Below are positions 18,983 to 26,293 of a stretch of DNA of 64,000 nucleotides, in pieces. The position numbers and the translations under genes were made by a program. Numbering within the stretch: position 1 is the first letter of the stretch; each line of letters starts with the position of its first letter. Below the pieces are notes generated by a model, which was not told the DNA's origin, made no database searches, and saw only the letters and a list, made by a program, of their open reading frames with translations. This DNA comes from Bacteroidota bacterium (GTDB taxonomy: Bacteria > Bacteroidota > Bacteroidia > 2-12-FULL-35-15): positions 232,719 to 296,718 of the forward strand of contig JAFLBF010000004.1 in NCBI GenBank assembly GCA_017303895.1, in the 5' to 3' direction.

Positions 18983-20845
18983 TTAGTCGATCAACTCCAC
19001 ACTGCGTTTGATGAACTTAGTCAATTCCTCCCCTTTTAAAAGGCCTTGCGACAACATTGCCAAATCAGCAGCCTGTTTTGTCAGTTGTTTTTGCTTGGCT
19101 TCATCTTTCTCATTTAAGATCTTCGAGATCAAGGGGTGATTACTATTAACAACCAAATTATGCATATCGGGCATAGAGCCATAAAAATTCATTCCGCCTC
19201 CACCTAAAGCACTCATATCTTTCATTCTGCGCATAAACTCCGGCTTTGTAATAAGCATTGGAGAATCTTTCTCGCTTAAACTTTCAAACACAACCGTAAA
19301 TTTCTCTTTCGGCACTACGGATTCAACCACCGGCTGTAATTTCTTTTGTTCATCCTCCGATAATTTCGATGGCTGTGCATCGTCCTTTTTGATCAATTTA
19401 TCAATCGTATCGGCATCTACACGAACAAAAGAAGTGTTCTCTAATTTCGACTCCAACTGATTGATAAAATGAGAATCGATCGGACTGTCAAACACCAACA
19501 CTTCATATCCACGCTCTTTAGCTGTTTCAATAAAACTGTGTTGCTCATCCATATTAGACGTGTAGAGATAAATTACACGTTTATCTTTATCTGTTTGGGT
19601 TGGTTTTACCTTTTCTGCAAACTCATCCAGCGTATAATATTTACCATCGGTATTTTTTACTAATGCGAAATTTTTAGCTTTTTCATAGAACTTTTCTTCC
19701 GACAGCATTCCATATTGAACAAAGATCTTGATGTCTTCCCACTTTGCTTCAAAATCGGCACGATCCTTTTTGAAGATCTCTTCCAACTTATCTGCTACCT
19801 TTTTAGTGATGTGTGCCGATATCTTTTTCACATTTCCATCAGCTTGCAAATAGCTTCTGCTAACATTCAATGGAATATCCGGAGAATCGATCACACCTTG
19901 CAAAAGCGCTAAAAAGTCAGGGACAATATTTTCTACCGAATCGGTAACAAACACCTGATTACAGTACAATTGGATTTTATCTTTTTGAACTTCAAAGGTC
20001 TTCTTCAATTTTGGGAAGAACAAGATCCCCGTAAGGTTAAAAGGGTAGTCTACATTCAAATGAATGTGAAACAATGGATCCTCAAAATTCATAGGATACA
20101 ATTCACGGTAGAAGTTTTTATAATCCTCATCTTTCAGGTCAGCGGGCTTCTTAGTCCAAGCTGGAGAAGGGTTATTGATAATATTATCCACCTCTACTTC
20201 TTTATCTTTTTCGCCTTCTTTACGGGTTCCGAATTTGATCTCAACAGGAAGGAATTTACAGTACTTAGTAAGCAATGAACTGATACGGTAATCTTCTAAA
20301 AATTCTTCTGAATCCTCAGCGATATGCAATACGATATCGGTACCTCTTTCTGACTTTGAAGTATCTTCTAATTTATATTCAGGACTACCATCGCACTCCC
20401 AACGGACAGCTTGAGCGCCTTCTTTATGCGACAAAGAAAAGATCTCCACTTTTTTTGCTACCATGAATGCGGAATAAAATCCTAAACCAAAATGACCGAT
20501 GATCGCGTTGGCTTCAGGTGTTTTATCCTTGTATTTGTTTACGAACTCTTCTGCTCCGCTGAATGCGATCTGAGTAATATATTTTTCGATCTCTTCAGCC
20601 GTCATTCCAATCCCTTTATCTTTGATGGTAAGTGTTTTTGCTACTTTATCAATTACTACTTCCACTTTAAGATCACCAAGGGTAGCCTTTGACTCACCTA
20701 AAGACACTAATGTTTTTAACTTTTGAGTAGCATCCACGGCATTGGAAACCAATTCGCGTAAAAAGATCTCATGATCGCTGTAAAGAAATTTTTTGATGAT
20801 GGGAAAAATGTTTTCTGTTTGAACATTTATTTTACCTGTACTCAT
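18983..20845 (-). CDS. htpG: Molecular chaperone HtpG (Hsp90)
   Basis: A 620-residue Hsp90 homologue. The N-terminal GHKL ATPase domain shows ELVSNAVDATQKL (about residues 33-45), DKGIGMTAEEIEKYI, and GHFGLGFYSAFMVA (about 117-130). The middle domain has the NVSRSYLQAD segment with the conserved Arg. It is an ATP-dependent cytosolic chaperone. Length and order fit bacterial HtpG. It has a leader of at least 50 bases and a stress-promoter-like element at 20896-20934; the lemA operon follows on the same strand after 103 bases with a separate copy of that element. Confidence 0.96.
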   Translation of the reverse strand: MSTGKINVQTENIFPIIKKFLYSDHEIFLRELVSNAVDATQKLKTLVSLGESKATLGDLKVEVVIDKVAKTLTIKDKGIGMTAEEIEKYITQIAFSGAEEFVNKYKDKTPEANAIIGHFGLGFYSAFMVAKKVEIFSLSHKEGAQAVRWECDGSPEYKLEDTSKSERGTDIVLHIAEDSEEFLEDYRISSLLTKYCKFLPVEIKFGTRKEGEKDKEVEVDNIINNPSPAWTKKPADLKDEDYKNFYRELYPMNFEDPLFHIHLNVDYPFNLTGILFFPKLKKTFEVQKDKIQLYCNQVFVTDSVENIVPDFLALLQGVIDSPDIPLNVSRSYLQADGNVKKISAHITKKVADKLEEIFKKDRADFEAKWEDIKIFVQYGMLSEEKFYEKAKNFALVKNTDGKYYTLDEFAEKVKPTQTDKDKRVIYLYTSNMDEQHSFIETAKERGYEVLVFDSPIDSHFINQLESKLENTSFVRVDADTIDKLIKKDDAQPSKLSEDEQKKLQPVVESVVPKEKFTVVFESLSEKDSPMLITKPEFMRRMKDMSALGGGGMNFYGSMPDMHNLVVNSNHPLISKILNEKDEAKQKQLTKQAADLAMLSQGLLKGEELTKFIKRSVELID

Positions 20846-20895
20846 AGCTTTTTGATTTTAAATAAATAATTGATTGTAAATGCATGTAGCTCTTT

Positions 20896-20934
20896 TCAAA
20901 GGATATGCCAGCGCGAAAAAACTGACAAGATGAC
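20896..20934 (-). promoter_or_regulatory. Stress-promoter-like element upstream of htpG
   Basis: Reads on the minus strand as GTCA-N2-TTGTCA-N12-TGGCATATCCTTTGA and ends 51 bases before the htpG ATG. Twenty-six of 39 positions are identical to the lemA copy, including all of GTCA, TTGTCA, TGG and CTTTGA. The paired TGTCA half-sites suggest an activator or repressor site next to a promoter core. Confidence 0.62.
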
Positions 20935-21004
20935 AATACAAAATAACAAATTCAGCCAATTACAAACTGTCTGATATTCATTGACGAACCATGCATTCAA
21001 AGCA

Positions 21005-21036
21005 TTTGCAGGTTTATTGCAATTGTCCTATTTTTA
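21005..21036 (+). promoter_or_regulatory. Promoter of the STAS-like gene
   Basis: TTTG (21005-21008), 20 bases, then TATTTTTA (21029-21036), one mismatch from TAnnTTTG. It predicts a start of transcription near 21042, which favours the ATG at 21051 over an upstream ATG at 20991. Confidence 0.55.
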
Positions 21037-21050
21037 CTAAAACTAAAACT

Positions 21051-21452
21051 ATGATAACCTCTACTTCTATTCAAAAAGAGATTACGATGCCTAATTGTGT
21101 GCATATTACAAGACATGATAATGGGATCATTGAATTGAAATGGGATCCGGCACTACAGGAAATAACAAAAGAAACTTTGATAGAAGTAAAGGGACATATT
21201 GGTCACTTGAGTAATGGCAAAAAAGTTCCGGTATTAGTAGCCACCTGCGATTTTTTAAGTATTACAGCTGAGGCAAGAGCATACAGTGCTTCTGATGAGG
21301 GGCAGGAATACACCTTAGCCAATGCTGTATTGATCGACAATATGGCTAAATCAATGGCTTTCAATATCTATTTGAAAATAAACAAACCGCAAACACCTAC
21401 ACGATCATTCTCTGACAGAGAAAAAGCGATCGAGTGGCTTTTAAGTTTTTAA
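21051..21452 (+). CDS. STAS/SpoIIAA-like small protein
   Basis: A 133-residue cytosolic protein from the ATG at 21051. Its pattern (HDNGIIELKWDPALQEITKETLIEVKGHIGHLSNGKKVPVLV split into strand, helix, strand, then ARAYSASDEGQEYTLANAVLIDNMAKSMAFNIYLKI) is like the small Bacteroidota proteins placed in the STAS/SEC14-type superfamily. I see no conserved catalytic residues. An upstream ATG at 20991 would add 20 residues but lies 5' of the predicted promoter. Function unknown; no clear operon partner. Confidence 0.6.
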   Translation: MITSTSIQKEITMPNCVHITRHDNGIIELKWDPALQEITKETLIEVKGHIGHLSNGKKVPVLVATCDFLSITAEARAYSASDEGQEYTLANAVLIDNMAKSMAFNIYLKINKPQTPTRSFSDREKAIEWLLSF

Positions 21453-21544
21453 ACTAGATAAATTCCACTTTATTAGAGGACATCAAAAATAAGTCGAAAC
21501 AATCTTCTGATTTTTTGTATTTTCGCGTACTTAAATAAAAAACT

Positions 21545-22921
21545 ATGGCATTCCGTAAAGCAAGCAACAATATCTTAGAAACCATTGGCAATACACCACT
21601 TGTAAGAATTAACAACATTACAAAAGATGTAAAAGCAACAGTATATGCAAAAGTAGAGACCTTTAATCCCGGCAATTCGATCAAAGACCGTATGGCTTTG
21701 AAAATGATCGAAGATGCTGAAAAAGACGGGCGATTGAAACCTGGAGGGACCATCATTGAAGGTACAAGTGGAAATACGGGAATGGGATTGGCCATTGCTG
21801 CAATCATTAAAGGATATAAATGTATTTTCACTACAACAGATAAGCAATCAAAAGAAAAAGTAGATGCCTTGCGTGCATTCGGTGCAGATGTGATCGTTTG
21901 TCCTACCGATGTGGAACCGGAAGATCCCCGCTCCTACTATTCTGTTTCATCACGCTTGGTAAATGAAGTGCCTAATGCATGGAAACCCAACCAATATGAT
22001 AACTTAAGCAATTCCCAAGCACACTACGAACAAACCGGTCCGGAGATCTGGGAACAAACAGACGGAAAGATCACCCATTTGGTAGTTGGTGTTGGTACAG
22101 GTGGAACCATTTGCGGAACAGGAAGATATTTGAAAGAAAAGAATCCAAACATCAAAGTTTGGGGTATTGATACCTATGGCTCTGTTTTCAAAAAATATAA
22201 AGAGACAGGGATCTTTGATAAGAATGAAATCTATCCATACATAACAGAAGGTATTGGAGAGGATTTTTTACCTGCCAATGTAGATTTCAATATTATTGAT
22301 CGCTTTGAAAAAGTAACCGATAAAGATGCAGCGATCATGACGCGTGAGATTGTGAAGAAAGAAGGTATATTTTCAGGAAATTCAGCAGGATCAGCAATGG
22401 CCGGCTTACTTCAATTGAAAGATGAGTTAAAAGAAGGCGATGTAGTAGTGGTTATTTTCCACGATCATGGAACACGTTATTTAGGTAAAATGTTCAACGA
22501 TGAATGGATGATGGAAAAAGGATTCTTTGACAAAAAAGGATTAGTAGCGCAAGACCTTGTAAATAAAAATACCAATGGCAAATTGATCACCATTGAAAGT
22601 ACTGATACCGTTGGCAATGCAGTTGCTTTGATGAACAAGATGGACATTTCACAGATTCCGGTTACACATGACAAACGTATTGTGGGTTCATTAAATGAAA
22701 GTATGCTGTATCAGAAGATCATTGCGAATCCGGATATCAAGAATCAGAAAATTGAAACGGTGATGGCTGCTCCATTCCCATTTGTAGATATCTCTACTCC
22801 TATTGATTCATTATCAGCTATGATCAATGATAAAAATTTAGCGGTATTGGTAAAAGATTTCAAGTTGGATAAAACGTATATCATTACTTGCTACGATATC
22901 ATGAATGCTTTAACAAAGTAA
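21545..22921 (+). CDS. Cystathionine beta-synthase-type PLP enzyme with CBS pair
   Basis: A 458-residue protein. The fold-type II PLP domain (about 1-335) has NTPLVRIN, NPGNSIKDRMA with the Schiff-base Lys47, the GTSGNTGMGLA phosphate/substrate loop (about residues 79-89) and the GTGGTICGTGRYLKE loop. Two CBS motifs follow (about 340-458), containing MDISQIPVTHDKRIVGSL and a second degenerate copy. Architecture matches cystathionine beta-synthase (serine + homocysteine to cystathionine), although cysteine synthase activity cannot be excluded. A terminator hairpin lies 16 bases after its stop. Confidence 0.88.
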   Translation: MAFRKASNNILETIGNTPLVRINNITKDVKATVYAKVETFNPGNSIKDRMALKMIEDAEKDGRLKPGGTIIEGTSGNTGMGLAIAAIIKGYKCIFTTTDKQSKEKVDALRAFGADVIVCPTDVEPEDPRSYYSVSSRLVNEVPNAWKPNQYDNLSNSQAHYEQTGPEIWEQTDGKITHLVVGVGTGGTICGTGRYLKEKNPNIKVWGIDTYGSVFKKYKETGIFDKNEIYPYITEGIGEDFLPANVDFNIIDRFEKVTDKDAAIMTREIVKKEGIFSGNSAGSAMAGLLQLKDELKEGDVVVVIFHDHGTRYLGKMFNDEWMMEKGFFDKKGLVAQDLVNKNTNGKLITIESTDTVGNAVALMNKMDISQIPVTHDKRIVGSLNESMLYQKIIANPDIKNQKIETVMAAPFPFVDISTPIDSLSAMINDKNLAVLVKDFKLDKTYIITCYDIMNALTK

Positions 22922-22936
22922 TCAGATAAATCAAAC

Positions 22937-22977
22937 AAATGGGTTGAATCAGGAACGATCTTGGTCAACCCATTTTT
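22937..22977 (+). terminator. Rho-independent terminator after the CBS-type gene
   Basis: Perfect 11-bp arms AAATGGGTTGA (22937-22947) and TCAACCCATTT (22965-22975) followed by more T. It overlaps the region where a spurious TTG start for the next gene would lie. Confidence 0.85.
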
Positions 22978-22990
22978 ATTTTTAATCAGT

Positions 22991-23788
22991 ATGTCTGCAT
23001 TTATAGATCAACTCAACAGGAAAATTGAACAGACTTCAGCTCCGAAACGGATCATCTCACTGGTTCCTTCGCAGACAGAATTATTGTATGATCTGGGATT
23101 GAGAGATGAGGTAGTTGGCATTACCAAATTCTGCATTCACCCCGATGAATGGTTCCGTAGCAAAGTAAGAATTGGAGGCACTAAGAAAATTGACTTTGAA
23201 AAAATAAAAGAATTACAACCCGACCTTATCATCGGCAATAAAGAAGAAAACGAGCAAAGTCAGATCGAAAAGCTCATGAAGCATTATACCGTATGGATGA
23301 GTGATATCTATACACTTAAAGATGCCTACGACATGATCACAAGAATAGGCACGCTTGTAGGCAAACAGCAGGAAGCCACCTTTTTGAAACTGCAAATTGA
23401 ATCGCAATTCAATCAATTCAGTCAGAGCAATATTCCATCTAATAAAAAGACTGCTTATTTTATTTGGAATGACCCATATATGGTTGCAGGATCAAATACA
23501 TTCATCAATGAAGTGATGAAATGCTGTGGCCTGGAAAATATCTTTACTGAAAAAGAATCCCGTTACCCGGAAGTATCAGCAGAAGAATTAAATAACCTTC
23601 AACCTGAATTGATCCTATTGTCATCAGAACCCTATCCATTCAAACAAAAGCACATAGATGAATTGCAGCTCATTTGTCCGAGTGCAAAAATCCTATTAGT
23701 AGATGGGGAACTTTTCTCCTGGTATGGAACGCGCCTTTTAAAAACTCCTGACTACTTAAAAGATCTAAATAAACTGATTGGTGAATAA
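22991..23788 (+). CDS. BtuF/helical-backbone metal receptor-type binding protein, no signal peptide
   Basis: A 265-residue protein from the ATG at 22991. It resembles periplasmic binding proteins for cobalamin or iron complexes: KRIISLVPSQTELLYDLGL at the N-terminus, a central IGGTKKIDFEKIKELQPDLIIG, and AEELNNLQPELILLSSEPYPF near the C-terminus. No signal peptide or lipobox is visible, and no permease or ATPase gene is adjacent. A TTG-initiated longer form would begin inside the terminator of the previous gene and is unlikely. Ligand is unknown. Confidence 0.75.
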   Translation: MSAFIDQLNRKIEQTSAPKRIISLVPSQTELLYDLGLRDEVVGITKFCIHPDEWFRSKVRIGGTKKIDFEKIKELQPDLIIGNKEENEQSQIEKLMKHYTVWMSDIYTLKDAYDMITRIGTLVGKQQEATFLKLQIESQFNQFSQSNIPSNKKTAYFIWNDPYMVAGSNTFINEVMKCCGLENIFTEKESRYPEVSAEELNNLQPELILLSSEPYPFKQKHIDELQLICPSAKILLVDGELFSWYGTRLLKTPDYLKDLNKLIGE

Positions 23789-23822
23789 AGCAGATTAGTT
23801 TTTTCACTCACTTATTTCTTAT

Positions 23823-23830
23823 TAGCTTTG
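23823..23830 (+). promoter_or_regulatory. -7 box deciding the start of the barrel patatin
   Basis: TAGCTTTG is an exact TAnnTTTG match. It ends one base before an ATG at 23832, which would therefore lie 5' of the transcription start, so the ATG at 23850 is preferred. Confidence 0.6.
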
Positions 23831-23849
23831 CATGATAAATGCAAACATC

Positions 23850-26150
23850 ATGAATTTTAATACACATCGGTTTTCACTATTCCTTATAGCGATGTTATTA
23901 GTTTTTGCATCCACGAAATCCCATGCACAAAAAGTAGGTTTGGTATTGAGTGGTGGTGCAGCTAGTGGTGTAGCACACATTGGTGTTTTAAAAGCATTAG
24001 AAGAGAATAACATTCCCATTGATTATATAACCGGCACCTCTATGGGAGCAATGATCGGCTCGCTATATGCTATGGGGTTTTCTCCGGCACAAATAGAAGA
24101 GCTTGTTAAAACAGAAAGTTTCAGGAATTGGTCGGAAGGTATTATCGATGAAAAATATGCATATTACTTTAAAAGAGACGACCACAATGCCTCCTGGGTA
24201 ACTTTTAAAATATCCGACTCTTCACTTACATCCATTCTTCCGACCAACATTATTTCTCCCATTGCGATGGACTTTGGTTCCATGGAGTTGGCAGGAGGAC
24301 CTGCTGCAGCTGCTAAATACAATTTTGATAGTTTATTTGTCCCGTTTCGTTGTGTCGCATCAGATATTGAATTAAAACAATCTGTTATTTTTCGGGAAGG
24401 TGATTTAGCCGAGGCGGTTAGAGCATCCATGTCATATCCTTTTTACATCAAACCGATCATGGTGAATGGAAAACTACTCTATGATGGTGGACTATACAAC
24501 AATTTCCCCTCTAACATCATGTATGAAGAGTTTTATCCTGATTTTATGATCGGCAGTAACGTGAGTGGAAACAACCCGCCTCCCGATGAAGACAATTTAC
24601 TTTCTCAATTGAGAAGTATGTTACAAAGTAAATCGAACTACAGTATTCTTTGTGAGGCAGGAATTATCATTGAACCGCAAACGGATGTTGGACTCTTTAA
24701 TTTTTCGAATGTACAACCGATCATCGATAGTGGTTATGCAGCAGCTATGCGGAACATCGAATTCATTAAACAAAACACTGAACGTAGAACTACTAAGGAA
24801 GAATTGGCAATAAAAAGAGCCGCATTTAAAGGATTGGAACCTAAGATCGTTTTCGACAATATTTACATAGAAGGGCTAAACAATAAACAAGCCGTTTATG
24901 CAAAAAAAATATTAAGACATAAAAGCAAAACAGTTCCTTTGGAAGATATCAAAGAAGGTTATTTCCGTTTGGCATCCGACAACAAGATCAAACACATCTA
25001 TCCAAAAGCAAAGTATAATCCGGCAACAGGTTATTACGATCTTTATTTAAGAATTAAAAAAGAGCGGAACCTGATCACTTATTTTGGAGGAAATTTTTCC
25101 AATAAGCCGATCAGCGGTGGTTATTTAGGGCTGCAATACAATTATATGGGACGATTTGCCGCAAGTACCATGGCAAACGCTTATTTTGGTAAGCTATATA
25201 GTTCGATACAGCTAAGAAGCCGATTCGACTTTCCGTTCAAAACCCCTATCTATATTGAGCCAAACATCACTTGGAACAAATGGGACTATTTCAAAAGTAG
25301 TAGTGAGTTTATTCAGGATGCAAAACCAGCCTATTTGATCCAATCAGAAGAATATGCCCAATTGAATATAGGCTTCCCAACCGGTAAAAAAGGCAGAATG
25401 GTGGCTTCAGGAGGTATTGCCCGTACAACAGACAGATATTATCAAACTGCAGCTTTTACACAAAATGACACATCCGATAGAACCGATTTTGATGTGGCTT
25501 CTGCCCAAGTATATTATGAGATCAACTCATTAAACAGAAAACAGTACGCCAATCAAGGGGAATATGTTAAAATCAAAATTCAATATGTAAATGGATTAGA
25601 GACAAACACACCCGGCTCCACGACAGTTTTAGACACCTTGCCTTTTTACACCAACTATCACGAATGGGTAACATTAAAAATTTTGGGTGAACGCTATTTT
25701 AACCGGAGAGGACGTTTAAAGGTCGGAATTTGCGGAGAGGGTGTTTATTCTACTCAAACATTATTCAACAACTATACCTCTAGTATTTTAGCTGCCCCAG
25801 CCTTCCAACCTACTGCTGATAGCAGAACAGTCTTCAAAGAAAATTACAGAGCACATCAGTATCTATCCGGGGGAATAAAATTTGTGGTTAATATTCGTAA
25901 AAACATCGAATTGAGAGCCGAAGGCTATATTTTTCAACCATATGAGTCGATGATCAAACGAAACGACTTAAAAGTAGATTATTCCAAGCCTTTTGCATTT
26001 CAACATTATATTGCCACAGGTTATGCCGTTTGGCATACGCCTGTTGGACCTATGAGCCTGGGTGTCAACTACTACGATCAGGTAAAAGACCCTTTTTCGA
26101 TCTTATTTCATTTCGGCTATATCATATTTAACAAAAGAGCACTCGAATAG
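23850..26150 (+). CDS. Patatin-like phospholipase with C-terminal outer-membrane barrel
   Basis: A 766-residue protein from the ATG at 23850. Signal peptide (FSLFLIAMLLVFASTKSHA), then patatin domain (about 25-300) with oxyanion loop GLVLSGGAASGVAHIG, nucleophile elbow GTSMGAMIGSLY and Asp in LLYDGGLYNNFPS. A POTRA-like linker (about 335-400) precedes a C-terminal 16-strand-like BamA/Omp85 barrel with alternating patterns through GYIIFNKRALE. This matches PlpD-type (type Vd) autotransporters, here with the usual domain order. The hydrolase is probably displayed or released at the cell surface; substrate unknown. Confidence 0.87.
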   Translation: MNFNTHRFSLFLIAMLLVFASTKSHAQKVGLVLSGGAASGVAHIGVLKALEENNIPIDYITGTSMGAMIGSLYAMGFSPAQIEELVKTESFRNWSEGIIDEKYAYYFKRDDHNASWVTFKISDSSLTSILPTNIISPIAMDFGSMELAGGPAAAAKYNFDSLFVPFRCVASDIELKQSVIFREGDLAEAVRASMSYPFYIKPIMVNGKLLYDGGLYNNFPSNIMYEEFYPDFMIGSNVSGNNPPPDEDNLLSQLRSMLQSKSNYSILCEAGIIIEPQTDVGLFNFSNVQPIIDSGYAAAMRNIEFIKQNTERRTTKEELAIKRAAFKGLEPKIVFDNIYIEGLNNKQAVYAKKILRHKSKTVPLEDIKEGYFRLASDNKIKHIYPKAKYNPATGYYDLYLRIKKERNLITYFGGNFSNKPISGGYLGLQYNYMGRFAASTMANAYFGKLYSSIQLRSRFDFPFKTPIYIEPNITWNKWDYFKSSSEFIQDAKPAYLIQSEEYAQLNIGFPTGKKGRMVASGGIARTTDRYYQTAAFTQNDTSDRTDFDVASAQVYYEINSLNRKQYANQGEYVKIKIQYVNGLETNTPGSTTVLDTLPFYTNYHEWVTLKILGERYFNRRGRLKVGICGEGVYSTQTLFNNYTSSILAAPAFQPTADSRTVFKENYRAHQYLSGGIKFVVNIRKNIELRAEGYIFQPYESMIKRNDLKVDYSKPFAFQHYIATGYAVWHTPVGPMSLGVNYYDQVKDPFSILFHFGYIIFNKRALE

Positions 26151-26188
26151 CCCTCCAAATTACTGTACTTCAATACTTTAAATACTTT

Positions 26189-26219
26189 TTTGTTTTTAAA
26201 GATAAAATACATAAGTTTG
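26189..26219 (+). promoter_or_regulatory. Consensus promoter of the membrane pyrophosphatase gene
   Basis: TTTG (26189-26192), exactly 19 bases, TAAGTTTG (26212-26219). Predicted transcription start near 26226, giving a leader of about 68 bases with an inverted repeat (arms about 26227-26233 and 26253-26260). Confidence 0.85.
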
Positions 26220-26293
26220 CAGCCCTTTTTCCCTAGTGCTTATTAAGGAAGAGGGGAAAATTGAAACAAATAAAACAACTATAACAAACAACT

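Noticed and set aside
20896..20912. Calling the htpG element a sigma-54 promoter
   Set aside because: Spacing fits but the -12 part has GA instead of GC, and no activator gene is nearby; left as a stress-promoter-like element.
22961..22990. TTG start 30 bases earlier for the binding protein gene
   Set aside because: It would lie within the terminator hairpin of the previous gene and adds ten residues that do not resemble a signal peptide.
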